A DNA stretch of 64,000 nucleotides from Tenacibaculum dicentrarchi (GTDB lineage: Bacteria; Bacteroidota; Bacteroidia; Flavobacteriales; Flavobacteriaceae). Under the pieces are notes generated by a model. The model worked only from the letters and a program-made list of their open reading frames with translations, was not told the DNA's origin and ran no database searches. Of this stretch, positions 26,208-35,239 are shown piece by piece. Made by a program: the position numbers and the translations under genes. The DNA is taken from positions 62,001-126,000 of the forward strand of contig NZ_OESZ01000023.1 of the NCBI RefSeq assembly GCF_900239345.1, read 5' to 3'. Numbering within the stretch: position 1 is the stretch's first letter; every line of letters starts with the position of its first letter.

Positions 26208-27888
26208 GACAATAAACATAAACTTAGGCGGGTTCTTCTTCCATATAGATGAAATTGCTTATCAGAAATTAAAACGTTATTTAGAAGCAATTGGGCGTTC
26301 TTTAAGCGATGACCCACAAGGAAAAGAGGAAATAATTTCAGATATTGAAGCGCGTATTAGTGAGCTTTTATCTGAAAAAATAACAGATGTACGTCAGGTT
26401 ATTAATGAAAATGATATTGAAGAAATCATTACAATTATGGGACAACCTGAAGATTATTCCGACACACAAGACGATTATACCGATAATTATTCACCTAATT
26501 ATAAAACAAAAAAAGGAACCGTTAAAAAATTATTTAGAGATGGTGATGACAAATTTTTAGGTGGAGTTTGTTCAGGTATTGCTCATTATTTTAATATTGA
26601 TGTTATTTGGATTAGAATTACTTTTATCATTTTAGTTGCCTCTGGGTTTTCGCCTTTAGCCTATATTATTTTATGGGTTTTATTACCAGAAGCAAAAACA
26701 ACTTCTGAAAAATTACAGATGCAAGGCGAACCAGTAAACATTGATAATATTGAAAAAAAAATTAGAGACGAATTTGAATCTTTATCTGAAAAATTAAAAG
26801 ACGGAGCTAATGATATTACCGATAAAATTTCAAGTGCCGATTATGAAAAAATACGCTCACAAACAAACTCAAAATTACAAGATTTCATAGGTATTATAGG
26901 CGAAATTTTACGTACATTATTTAAAATATTTGGTAAATTTATAGGCGTATTTTTAATTTTCATTGCTGGTATTACTATTCTTTCGTTATTATTTGGAGCA
27001 TTTTCAATCGGTAGTTTTGAAATTTTAAATGTTGACAATAACTTTGTACAATATCCTCCATTTTTTTATGATGCTATGCTACCTAAATGGTTATTGACTA
27101 TTTCATTATTTTTATTAATTGGAATTCCAATGATGGTATTATTTATCTTAGGATTAAGAATACTTTCTCCTTCAATTAAAAAATTAAACACAACAACTGT
27201 TTTTACATTACTAGGAGTTTGGTTAATTTCATTGTTTACTATTAGTTTTTCAGGTATCGAATATGCTACGACTCATGCTTATAACGGTGTTAATGTGAGT
27301 AAACATAATATTACTTATACTAAAGAACAACCTTTAAAAATTCGAGTTGTTAATAATGATAATATTTATTATAATCACAATTTAAGCAATAGAAATAACG
27401 CTGAAGACGTAGTTATTAATGATGTTAAAATGAAATATTCTAACGATGTAAATATCGATGTTCGTAAAAGTGAAACAGGTAATGCTTATATCGAAATTAA
27501 AAGAACATCCGAAGGAAAAAAACGAAATAAAGCAAATGATAATGCCAAAGAAATTAACTATAATTTTAACATAACAAACAATACAATTATTTTTGATGCC
27601 TTCTTTTTAAGTGCCTATAAAAATATTTGGAAAGACGAAGAAATTAAAGCAACTGTTTATATTGCTGAAGGTACAACTATTTATTTTGAAAATTCTTCTC
27701 GTAAATTTATTGATGATATTAAAAATACTCAAGATATTTATGACCGTGATATGGCAAATCATCATTTTAAAATGACCTCAAAAGGTTTTGAATGTACAGA
27801 TTGTAAATCTCCTAATAACTATAATAATGATAATAATAATTACGATAATGATAATGATGATAGCCTTCATTCTAACTCAGATTTATAG
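26200..27888 (+). CDS. PspC domain-containing membrane protein
   Basis: A 562-residue protein. A cytoplasmic N-domain (FHIDEIAYQKLKRYLEAIGRSL...) is followed by the PspC domain at about 107-165 (DGDDKFLGGVCSGIAHYFNIDVIWIRI...YIILWVLLPE). Two to three more membrane helices follow, then a beta-rich extracytoplasmic domain. The tail is Asn/Asp-rich low-complexity (about 535-562). It probably senses or buffers envelope stress, by analogy with phage-shock PspC. It is translationally coupled to padR. Confidence 0.9.
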   Translation: MNKTININLGGFFFHIDEIAYQKLKRYLEAIGRSLSDDPQGKEEIISDIEARISELLSEKITDVRQVINENDIEEIITIMGQPEDYSDTQDDYTDNYSPNYKTKKGTVKKLFRDGDDKFLGGVCSGIAHYFNIDVIWIRITFIILVASGFSPLAYIILWVLLPEAKTTSEKLQMQGEPVNIDNIEKKIRDEFESLSEKLKDGANDITDKISSADYEKIRSQTNSKLQDFIGIIGEILRTLFKIFGKFIGVFLIFIAGITILSLLFGAFSIGSFEILNVDNNFVQYPPFFYDAMLPKWLLTISLFLLIGIPMMVLFILGLRILSPSIKKLNTTTVFTLLGVWLISLFTISFSGIEYATTHAYNGVNVSKHNITYTKEQPLKIRVVNNDNIYYNHNLSNRNNAEDVVINDVKMKYSNDVNIDVRKSETGNAYIEIKRTSEGKKRNKANDNAKEINYNFNITNNTIIFDAFFLSAYKNIWKDEEIKATVYIAEGTTIYFENSSRKFIDDIKNTQDIYDRDMANHHFKMTSKGFECTDCKSPNNYNNDNNNYDNDNDDSLHSNSDL

Positions 27889-27918
27889 AATAACTCTATA
27901 ACCAATATTTTTTTTACT

Positions 27919-27947
27919 AAGCCAAAGCAATAATGCTTTGGCTTTTT
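27919..27947 (+). terminator. Terminator of the PspC operon
   Basis: AAGCCAAAGCA pairs with TGCTTTGGCTT around a short loop, followed by TTTT. It lies 30 bases after the PspC stop. Confidence 0.85.
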
Positions 27948-27977
27948 TAGCTCTAAAATTTTATATTTACATAAAAA

Positions 27978-29261
27978 ATGAAACTCCCAAAAAAAGGCGC
28001 TCTTTCTTTAATTATAGCAACTATTGGAATGCTATTGTTAATAATTGGTATTAAAACCGAATTTTTAACACATACAGCTTGGTACATTTTACTTGCAGGG
28101 TTTGAATCTGCTGTGGTTGGAGGCTGTGCCGACTGGTTTGCTGTACGTGCATTATTTACCGAAATACCTATTCCGTTAATTAGTAAACACACTAATATTA
28201 TTGTAAAATCAAGAACTAAAATTTCTAACGGAATTGTTGATTTAGTTTCTAATGAATGGTTATCAAAAGAAAGTTTATCTGAAAAAATAAATTCAGTTGC
28301 TATTGCTGATAAAATATTAGATACTTTAAAAGATGATAAAAATGTTTCAAAAATCATTCATTTTTTACAAGATATACTTTTAAACATCTCAAAAAACACC
28401 AACTTTTCAGAACTTGCCCCCTATTTAGAAAAAATACTTAAAAAGGAATTACAAACAATCGAAATTGGAAAAACTTTGGGAGTTTGGCTACAAAAAGCAC
28501 TCAAAAATCAAGAACATTCCGAAATATGGAATCTTGCTTTATCAAGTATTTCTAAAACCATCAATAATGATGAAACTCGTAAAATATTAATCGAAAATAT
28601 TGAAAAACAATCGAAAAACATCAAAAAAGAAAGTACTTTTAAACTTTTTGCCGTAAAAACTGCACAAAAATTCGGCGGATTAGACAATGAATCTGTAACT
28701 GATAAATTAATCAAATCAATTAATGATTTATTAACTGAAATAACTAAAGATAAACAACATCCGTTACGTAAAAAGTTAGATAATGAATTACTTGATTTTG
28801 CTAAAAAATTAGAAATTGGAAATCCAAATGCACTTCTTGCTTCAATTAAAAATATACAAAAAAAATTAATCAATAATATTGAATCAAAAAGTATTGTTGC
28901 TAAATTATTAAATTCAGCACAAAATAAATTTAAAAAAGATTTAAACAACAATGAAAGCGTTCTTATTGAATTTATCAAGAAAAAATCAATTCAAATTATA
29001 AGCGATATTTCTAATAATTCAGAAATTATTGAAAAAGCAAATCAAAATTTAAAATCAGGGCTTATTTCGATAATTCATAAAAATCATCATTTAATAGCAA
29101 ACACAGTTTCTGATAGTTTAGAAAAATTAAATAACGAAGATTTGGTTAAACAAATTGAAAATAAAATAGGCGATGATTTACAATATATTCGACTTAATGG
29201 TGCAATTGTAGGTGGTGCTGTCGGTATTATTTTACACATTTTGAAGATAATAACCTTTTAA
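27978..29261 (+). CDS. DUF445 family membrane protein
   Basis: A 427-residue protein of the DUF445 (YjiN-like) family. The first membrane segment (LSLIIATIGMLLLIIGI) precedes the family signature GFESAVVGGCADWFAVRALF near residue 42. Then comes IPLISKHTNIIVKSRTKISNGI, a long amphipathic helical region, and a final glycine-rich membrane segment at the C-terminus (LNGAIVGGAVGIILHILKII). Function is unknown. It ends 8 bases before a transposon insertion duplication. Confidence 0.9.
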   Translation: MKLPKKGALSLIIATIGMLLLIIGIKTEFLTHTAWYILLAGFESAVVGGCADWFAVRALFTEIPIPLISKHTNIIVKSRTKISNGIVDLVSNEWLSKESLSEKINSVAIADKILDTLKDDKNVSKIIHFLQDILLNISKNTNFSELAPYLEKILKKELQTIEIGKTLGVWLQKALKNQEHSEIWNLALSSISKTINNDETRKILIENIEKQSKNIKKESTFKLFAVKTAQKFGGLDNESVTDKLIKSINDLLTEITKDKQHPLRKKLDNELLDFAKKLEIGNPNALLASIKNIQKKLINNIESKSIVAKLLNSAQNKFKKDLNNNESVLIEFIKKKSIQIISDISNNSEIIEKANQNLKSGLISIIHKNHHLIANTVSDSLEKLNNEDLVKQIENKIGDDLQYIRLNGAIVGGAVGIILHILKIITF

Positions 29262-29454
29262 TAAAGCATTAAGAGCCTGTTTAAATTCATAAAATAAAAA
29301 GGTTTCTGAAATTCTATTAAAATATTTCTTTTGTGATTCTAAAAACAAAAAAGATGTATTCAACGAATTTAACAGAAACCTAGTAGCAATATATAAAAAT
29401 CGAAAACGAAAATATAGCTTGCGACTTATCTGGAACGCTATTCTGAAAATTTAA

Positions 29455-30012
29455 TTAAAACTCTCCTACATAAGCCAATTTCAAATAAGTAATAACTCCT
29501 TCATCAGATTTAACAAATATAGATCTTGCACCTTTAGGTAAATCTAAAGAGATAGTACTTAAAGTGTTAGGCATTACGTTTTCAGCTTGTCCGTGTTTTA
29601 ATATCTTTTTATTTTCATCTAAAATATCATACTGAAAAGTTGTTCTTAGATTTATAAGAAAATTAAAAGTAATTTTTTTTGGTTCTTGAATTTTGGTAAA
29701 CACAAAATCTATACCGTCATTATCATCAATTAATCCATACATAGGTAATCCAACTACCTTCTTGTTATCATAATTCCATTGAATATACTTAAAGTCTTCA
29801 ACACCTTGATTACTCTTTTTAGGTGCAACAATGACCATTTTATTACTTATTGTTGGATTAAAAAAATCATCTGCAACCTCTTTATTAAAATCAATAATTA
29901 ATTCTTTTTTCTCCTCTATTAATGGAGGTGTAGAATCATTATCACTACAAGATTGAAATATTGTAATTACAGTTAATAATAGTAATGTTAAAATTGATTT
30001 TTTTTTGTTCAT
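29455..30012 (-). CDS. Small lipoprotein of unknown function, transposon cargo
   Basis: A 185-residue protein with a lipoprotein signal (TVITIFQSC, Cys at about 22). A beta-rich domain follows, including FVFTKIQEPKKITFNFLINLRTTF..DILDENKKILKHGQAE and SLDLPKGARSIFVKSDEG. The pattern suggests a beta-sandwich surface domain, but I recognise no family. It is the only intact gene between the inverted ends of the insertion, so it may be carried cargo. A TATATTTG box on its strand lies at 30060-30067. Confidence 0.75.
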   Translation of the reverse strand: MNKKKSILTLLLLTVITIFQSCSDNDSTPPLIEEKKELIIDFNKEVADDFFNPTISNKMVIVAPKKSNQGVEDFKYIQWNYDNKKVVGLPMYGLIDDNDGIDFVFTKIQEPKKITFNFLINLRTTFQYDILDENKKILKHGQAENVMPNTLSTISLDLPKGARSIFVKSDEGVITYLKLAYVGEF

Positions 30013-30059
30013 AATGTGAAATTTAAATTAATTATAATATTTTATTAGTATAAAGTTGA

Positions 30060-30067
30060 CAAATATA
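30060..30067 (-). promoter_or_regulatory. -7 box upstream of the cargo lipoprotein gene
   Basis: The complement reads TATATTTG, about 48 bases before the ATG at 30012. No TTG is seen at the usual upstream spacing, so this is a partial match. Confidence 0.4.
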
Positions 30068-30135
30068 CTCTTTTTAAGTGTTTGAAAAAAACATGAGAGA
30101 TTAGAGTAAATTTATATTTTAATATTTTGGCATCG

Positions 30136-30578
30136 CTAATCTAACATGGATAATGTTTTATTTCGATAATAAATATTATCTAGTATTTTGACACTTTTAC
30201 TTTTAGAATAGCATTTAGACTTTCTTCTCACCCTTGCCAAAAAATGTCCTCAACTGTAAATATTTCTGCTTTTGATTACACGTGTTTATCTTTAGAGATT
30301 ATCGCTTTATATGCTTTCCAATAATCACTCGCAATAGTTTTCATTTGATGGTCTTTAATACCTTTCTCAAAATTTTTGGCTGTTTTTGTACTTATATCTC
30401 CAATAACGAAGTCGATGAATCTTTTTCCATATCTATCAACGGTAATCCAAATACAACATAACTGCAATTCTTTCTATTTTGTCGATAATGAATAATTAAA
30501 AGAGCGTCTTTCCACCGTATAATTATAGCCACATGATTTACATTTATAACGCTAAATATCTTTTATTATTTATGCCAT
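30136..30578 (-). pseudogene. Degenerate IS1-family transposase
   Basis: Reading the minus strand gives RYKCKSCGYNYTVERRSF (zinc-ribbon end of the DNA-binding part), a stop, then LCCIWITVDRYGKRFIDFVI and KTIASDYWKAYKAIISKDKHV (DDE catalytic part). A stop and a shifted frame follow, with FLARVRRKSKCYSKSKS. The order and motifs match Bacteroidota IS1 transposases, but there are several stops, a frameshift and missing segments. It cannot make an active enzyme. Confidence 0.8.
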
Positions 30579-30773
30579 TTTTAATCTTCTTTTTTCACTC
30601 TTAAATTTTGGAAAATCCATGCTTTTTTTAACGCAAAACACAAAAGCTATTTTAAATTAGCAATACCAAAAATTAAAATTATATTAAGATTTTTTTTTGA
30701 AGAAAAAAATGTATCGAACTGACAGATTCTTTAATTTTTAAACAGGCTCTAATTAATTGCTTATTTTTGTTTG

Positions 30774-31499
30774 ATGAAACATTTACTTTATTTATTCGTC
30801 TTTTATTTTCTGTTCTTTTTATCTAGTTTAAACGCACAAGAAAAATCATTTGTAAAACCTCTAAAAACACCGCAAAATCATTTACAAAAACTCCCTAAAG
30901 GATTTTCATATATAAACGATATTGCTCCAAAAATTAAGCAGGAAATGCGCTATTGTTTTGAAAACAACTTTGTAGGAACATCTATTAATGGATACCAAGA
31001 AGCTGTACTTATCGGAACAACAGCAATGGCAAAAGCACTAAAAAAAGTACAAGCCGATTTATTAAAAAAAGACTTAAGTCTTAAAATTTTTGATTCTTAT
31101 CGTCCGCAAACTGCCGTAAATCATTTTGTAAAATGGGCACGTGTTATGAATGATACTTTAATGAAAGAAAAATATTATCCGAGTATCAATAAAAGACATT
31201 TATTTAAAAAAGGATATATTTCTTCAAAATCGGGTCATTCTCGTGGTAGTACAGTCGATTTAACAATTATCGATTTAAAAACTGGAAACGAATTAGATAT
31301 GGGAAGTCCTTTTGATTTCTTCGGAGTTTCTTCGCATATTTCTTATCAAAAATTAACAAAAAAACAAAAACAAAATAGGCAGTTATTACAAACTGTAATG
31401 CACAAATATAATTTTAGACCCTACTCTAAAGAATGGTGGCATTTTACTTTAAGATTTGAACCTTTTCCTAAAACTTATTTTAGTTTCCCTGTTAAATAA
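30774..31499 (+). CDS. D-alanyl-D-alanine dipeptidase (VanX/DdpX family, M15D)
   Basis: A 241-residue secreted protein (signal LYLFVFYFLFFLSSLNAQ). It carries the M15D active-site signatures: DSYRPQTAVNHF, then SGHSRGSTVDLT (SxHxxGxxxD zinc site), then EWWHF with the catalytic Glu and third zinc His. It hydrolyses D-Ala-D-Ala released during peptidoglycan turnover; without vanH/A neighbours a resistance role is unlikely. The ATG at 30774 is preferred over the TTG just before it. It begins 21 bases after the transposon duplication. Confidence 0.93.
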   Translation: MKHLLYLFVFYFLFFLSSLNAQEKSFVKPLKTPQNHLQKLPKGFSYINDIAPKIKQEMRYCFENNFVGTSINGYQEAVLIGTTAMAKALKKVQADLLKKDLSLKIFDSYRPQTAVNHFVKWARVMNDTLMKEKYYPSINKRHLFKKGYISSKSGHSRGSTVDLTIIDLKTGNELDMGSPFDFFGVSSHISYQKLTKKQKQNRQLLQTVMHKYNFRPYSKEWWHFTLRFEPFPKTYFSFPVK

Positions 31500-31562
31500 T
31501 GGATATTATTAAAAAGTAAAGAACTATTTTAATTTTAAATTAATTACAAAAAAAAGTAAAAA

Positions 31563-31655
31563 TGCCTAGCCCCGATTGTAGCAATTGTTTGAGCTCTTTT
31601 TTATTTTTTTCTTTTGAAAAATAAAAAAAGCGAGTGCGAAAAGCGGGAATTTGCT
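31563..31655 (+). repeat. Dispersed flavobacterial repeat, copy 1
   Basis: Begins TGCCTAGCCCCGATTG and ends GCGAGTGCGAAAAGCGGGAA, with an AT-rich dyad between. A close copy in the opposite orientation lies at 55694-55789. No ORF is associated. Repeats of this type are common between genes in this family; their role is not known to me. Confidence 0.8.
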
Positions 31656-31707
31656 TCAAATAAATATGTTTTAACGATTTATTCAGAAATACAAAAAACA
31701 ACGGCAT

Positions 31708-31715
31708 TATATTTG
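31708..31715 (+). promoter_or_regulatory. -7 box upstream of the secreted hypothetical gene
   Basis: TATATTTG matches TAnnTTTG, 18 bases before the ATG at 31733. The upstream TTG is not clear. Confidence 0.45.
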
Positions 31716-31732
31716 TTCAGATTTCTTTTGAT

Positions 31733-32413
31733 ATGATAAAACAAACAATACACTTTTTTATAGTAGTTTTTGCAGTAAGTATAAGCTCAAATAGTTTTGC
31801 ACAACTTGATGCTTCTTTTGGAAACACAAAAAATAACTCAGGCTCGTTTAATAGTATTCCTAATGCTACTAAAGAAGTTCAAAAACCAACATCTTTAGAT
31901 TTTAAAAATAATAACGGTTTTAAAAACGCACACAGCAAACAACAACGAAAGTATAAAAAAAAACAAGCCGAAAAAGATTTTGAAAGCAAAGGGATTTTAA
32001 CAAAAGCTAAAATTGCGGAAGAACAATATTTAAAAGCTTTTAAAAAAATAAACGGACGATATGTATACCCTATTATTGATCAAGATTTAGGGAGTTTTAC
32101 CACTAAAGATAAAAGTATTACGATTATTTGTAGAGATTTTCAATATCCTGATGGCGATAAAGTTACTATTTTAGTAAACAATATTCCTGTGGTTACAAAC
32201 TTAATTCTAAAAAAACGTTATCAATCTTTTAAAATATCTTTAAGTCAAGGCATTAACACCATAAATATTTTAGCCCTAAACCAAGGAACTTCAGGACCAA
32301 ATACCGCCGGGTTTAAAATTTATAATAAAACAGGAACACTACTTTCTGCCAACCAATGGAACTTGGCTACAGGAGCAAAAGCAACTATTATTATTGCCAA
32401 AGAAAAACAATAA
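31733..32413 (+). CDS. Secreted hypothetical protein
   Basis: A 226-residue protein with a clear signal peptide (FFIVVFAVSISSNSFAQ). A low-complexity basic stretch follows (HSKQQRKYKKKQAEKDF, about 68-84). The C-terminal beta-rich half contains YPIIDQDLGSFTTKDKSI and ICRDFQYPDGDKVTILVNN. I do not recognise a named domain; the second half looks like a single beta-sandwich. It lies upstream of pdhA on the same strand but has a separate promoter for each, so a functional link is not indicated. Confidence 0.85.
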   Translation: MIKQTIHFFIVVFAVSISSNSFAQLDASFGNTKNNSGSFNSIPNATKEVQKPTSLDFKNNNGFKNAHSKQQRKYKKKQAEKDFESKGILTKAKIAEEQYLKAFKKINGRYVYPIIDQDLGSFTTKDKSITIICRDFQYPDGDKVTILVNNIPVVTNLILKKRYQSFKISLSQGINTINILALNQGTSGPNTAGFKIYNKTGTLLSANQWNLATGAKATIIIAKEKQ

Positions 32414-32489
32414 TTTAAGTCCTTTTAATAATAAAAAAAACTGTGTGTAAATTTTAACAAGAACTTTTTTAAAATTACTAAAAACTACT

Positions 32490-32497
32490 TACTTTTG
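32490..32497 (+). promoter_or_regulatory. -7 box of the pdhA-pdhC operon
   Basis: TACTTTTG matches TAnnTTTG, 59 bases before the pdhA ATG. Only a T-rich stretch, without the G, occupies the upstream box position. Confidence 0.5.
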
Positions 32498-32555
32498 TAG
32501 ATGCGTTTTAAGACATACGCAACAAACAAACTTTTAAATAAACAACTAATATATA

Positions 32556-33551
32556 ATGAATAAAATCACTAAAGAAACCTATATCAACTGGTATAGAGAC
32601 ATGCTTTTCTGGAGAAAGTTTGAAGATAAGTTAGCCGCTGTTTACATTCAACAGAAAGTAAGAGGGTTTTTACACTTATATAACGGTCAAGAGGCTGTTT
32701 TAGCAGGTGCATTACACGCAATGGACTTATCTAAAGATAAAATGATTACCGCTTACCGTAACCACGTACAACCTATCGGTATGGGCGAAGACCCTAAACG
32801 TGTAATGGCAGAATTATATGGTAAAGCTACTGGTACCTCTAAAGGTATGGGGGGATCTATGCACATTTTTTCAAAAGAACACCGTTTTTATGGTGGACAC
32901 GGAATTGTTGGTGGTCAAATTCCATTAGGAGCAGGGTTAGCTTTTGGTGATAAATATAAAGGAAATGATGCCGTAACATTATGTTGTTTTGGTGATGGTG
33001 CTGCTCGTCAGGGTTCATTACACGAAACTTTTAATATGGCTATGAACTGGAAATTACCAGTAGTATTTATTGTTGAAAACAATGGATACGCTATGGGAAC
33101 TTCTGTTGAAAGAACTGCAAATCATACCGATGTTTGGAAACTTGGTTTAGGATACGAAATGCCTTGTGGACCTGTTGACGGAATGAATCCTATTAAAGTT
33201 GCCGAAGCGGTAGATGAAGCTATTCAAAGAGCTCGTCGTGGTGAAGGACCAACTTTCTTAGAGATGAAAACATACCGTTATAGAGGTCACTCAATGTCGG
33301 ATGCTCAACATTATCGTACCAAAGATGAAGTTGCTGAATACCGTAAAATTGACCCTATTACCCAAGTATTAGATATCATTAAAGAAAATGAATATGCTTC
33401 TGATGATGAAATTGAAGCTATCAAAAAAGAAGTAAAAGAATCGGTAAGTGAATGTGAAAAATTTGCTGAAGATTCTCCATATCCTGAAGTAAGTCAATTA
33501 CATGATATGGTATATGAACAAGAAGATTATCCATTTATAAAATCAAAATAA
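32556..33551 (+). CDS. pdhA: Pyruvate dehydrogenase E1 component, alpha subunit
   Basis: A 331-residue E1-alpha. It has the expected thiamine diphosphate site (GDGAARQGSLHETFNMA...VENNGYAMGT, with the GDG...NN motif at about 147-177) and the phosphorylation-loop-like segment YRYRGHSMSDAQHYR. With E1-beta it decarboxylates pyruvate and acetylates the lipoyl groups of the next gene's product. E1-beta is not in this window. The gap to pdhC is 3 bases. Confidence 0.96.
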   Translation: MNKITKETYINWYRDMLFWRKFEDKLAAVYIQQKVRGFLHLYNGQEAVLAGALHAMDLSKDKMITAYRNHVQPIGMGEDPKRVMAELYGKATGTSKGMGGSMHIFSKEHRFYGGHGIVGGQIPLGAGLAFGDKYKGNDAVTLCCFGDGAARQGSLHETFNMAMNWKLPVVFIVENNGYAMGTSVERTANHTDVWKLGLGYEMPCGPVDGMNPIKVAEAVDEAIQRARRGEGPTFLEMKTYRYRGHSMSDAQHYRTKDEVAEYRKIDPITQVLDIIKENEYASDDEIEAIKKEVKESVSECEKFAEDSPYPEVSQLHDMVYEQEDYPFIKSK

Positions 33552-33554
33552 ACC

Positions 33555-35183
33555 ATGGCTACAATTATAAACATGCCTCGCTTAAGCGACACAATGGAAG
33601 AAGGAGTTGTTGCTTCTTGGTTAAAAAATGTAGGCGACAGAATTGAAGAAGGAGATATTTTAGCTGAAATTGAAACTGACAAAGCTACCATGGAATTTGA
33701 ATCTTTTCACGAAGGTGTTTTATTACATATTGGTGTTCAAGAAGGAGGCTCTGCTCCTGTTGATACTTTATTAGCTATTATCGGTGAACAAGGTGAAGAT
33801 ATTTCTGCTTTATTAAACGGAGATACTACTCCTACTCAAGTTGAAGAAGCTCCTAAAGCTGAAACTTCTAACGAAAAAGTAGCTGTAAAAAGTGAAACAG
33901 TAGCAATGCCAGCAGGTGCTATTGTAATTAACATGCCACGTTTAAGTGATACCATGGAAGAAGGAACTGTTGCTTCTTGGTTAAAAAATGTAGGTGATAA
34001 AGTTGAAGAGGGTGATATTTTAGCTGAAATTGAAACAGATAAAGCTACAATGGAATTCGAATCTTTTAACGAAGGTGTTTTATTACACATTGGTGTACAA
34101 GAAGGTGAGGCTGCTCCTGTAGACACTTTACTTGCTATTATAGGTAAAGAAGGAACTGATGTTACTACCGTACTTGCTGCATTAAATTCAGGAAATACAA
34201 CTTCATCTGTCAAAACAGAAGAAAAAACAGCAACTAAAGAAGAAGCTCCTAAGGAAGAAATAAAAGTAGCTGTTACTGAAACAGTAACTACAACAACTTC
34301 TGGAGGAAGAATATTTGCTTCTCCATTAGCTAAAAAAATAGCAAAAGATAAAGGCTTTAAATTAGCTGATATTAAAGGTTCTGGTGAAAACGGACGCATC
34401 ATTAAAAAAGATGTTGAAAATTATACGCCAGTTGCCGTAAAAGTTGAAGCTCCTGCTAGTTCTAAATCGGTAACGGCAACTAATTTTGCTATCGCTGGAG
34501 AAGAAAACACATCAGAAGTTAAAAATTCTCAAATGCGTAAGGCAATTGCGAAAGCTTTAAAAAATTCTAAATTTGATGCACCTCATTTCTACTTAAATAT
34601 TGAAGTAGATATGGACAACGCAATGGCTTCTCGTAAAATAATTAATGCCGTTCCTGATACAAAAGTATCATTTAACGACATGGTTGTAAAAGCCTGTGCG
34701 ATGGCATTAAAAAAACATCCAAACGTAAATACTAGCTGGACTGATAATACGACATTATTCCACAGTCATATTCATATTGGTGTTGCCGTGGCTGTTGATG
34801 AAGGTTTAGTAGTGCCTGTTGTAAAACATACAGATGCTTTAAGTTTAACTCAAATTGGTGCTTCGGTACGTGATTTAGCTGGTAAAGCTAGAAACAAAAA
34901 AATTGCTCCTGCTGAAATGCAAGGAAGTACTTTTACGGTTTCTAACTTAGGAATGTTTGGTATCGAAAGTTTTACTTCGATTATCAATCAGCCGAATTCT
35001 GCTATTTTATCTGTTGGTGCTATTGTACAAAAACCAGTTGTTAAAAATGGTGAAATTGTTGTTGGTAACACAATGAAATTAACTTTAGCTTGTGACCATA
35101 GAACGGTTGATGGTGCAGTTGGTGCTCAATTCTTACAAACATTAAAAACTTTTGTTGAAAACCCTGTTACAATGTTAGCATAG
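33555..35183 (+). CDS. pdhC: Pyruvate dehydrogenase E2, dihydrolipoamide acetyltransferase with two lipoyl domains
   Basis: A 542-residue E2. Two nearly identical lipoyl domains (residues 1-80 and 122-200) carry lipoylation sites K43 and K163 in ETDKATMEFES. An E3/E1-binding domain follows at about 250-290 (IFASPLAKKIAKDKGFKLAD). The catalytic core ends in the active-site ACDHRTVDGAVGA. Ala/Thr/Glu-rich linkers separate the domains. The high identity between the two lipoyl domains points to internal duplication or gene conversion. A terminator follows. Confidence 0.96.
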   Translation: MATIINMPRLSDTMEEGVVASWLKNVGDRIEEGDILAEIETDKATMEFESFHEGVLLHIGVQEGGSAPVDTLLAIIGEQGEDISALLNGDTTPTQVEEAPKAETSNEKVAVKSETVAMPAGAIVINMPRLSDTMEEGTVASWLKNVGDKVEEGDILAEIETDKATMEFESFNEGVLLHIGVQEGEAAPVDTLLAIIGKEGTDVTTVLAALNSGNTTSSVKTEEKTATKEEAPKEEIKVAVTETVTTTTSGGRIFASPLAKKIAKDKGFKLADIKGSGENGRIIKKDVENYTPVAVKVEAPASSKSVTATNFAIAGEENTSEVKNSQMRKAIAKALKNSKFDAPHFYLNIEVDMDNAMASRKIINAVPDTKVSFNDMVVKACAMALKKHPNVNTSWTDNTTLFHSHIHIGVAVAVDEGLVVPVVKHTDALSLTQIGASVRDLAGKARNKKIAPAEMQGSTFTVSNLGMFGIESFTSIINQPNSAILSVGAIVQKPVVKNGEIVVGNTMKLTLACDHRTVDGAVGAQFLQTLKTFVENPVTMLA

Positions 35184-35206
35184 GTTTTTAACTTACATAT
35201 TTTACT

Positions 35207-35239
35207 AAAAAATCCCGAGCGTTTGCTTGGGATTTTTTT
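35207..35239. terminator. Bidirectional terminator between pdhC and the DinB gene
   Basis: An AAAAATCCCGAGC arm pairs with GCTTGGGATTTTT around GTTT, with T-runs available on both strands. The stem overlaps the stop codon of the opposing gene. Confidence 0.85.

Larger units (their letters stand above)
29273..30749. mobile_element. Transposon-like insertion with 13-bp inverted ends and TAA duplication
   Basis: GAGCCTGTTTAAA at 29273-29285 is exactly inverted at 30737-30749, and TAA flanks both ends (29270-29272 and 30750-30752). A 3-bp TNA duplication with GAGCCTG-type ends recalls the IS5 group. Inside are an intact lipoprotein gene and an IS1-type transposase wreck, but no intact transposase. 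A 53-codon frame without a start codon (29293-29451) is unexplained. The right end shares sequence with the MITE at 55831-56132. Confidence 0.75.

Noticed and set aside
30276..30467. A 63-codon minus-strand gene
   Set aside because: It is only the middle piece of the broken IS1-type transposase, with related sequence continuing past stops on both sides.
30774..31499. Vancomycin resistance locus
   Set aside because: Only a VanX-type dipeptidase is present, with no vanH, vanA or vanRS nearby; a peptidoglycan recycling role is more likely.
33836..34402. A 188-codon frame antisense to pdhC
   Set aside because: It is the complement of the Ala/Thr/Glu-rich linkers and the second lipoyl domain; low-complexity coding sequence leaves the antisense open by chance.
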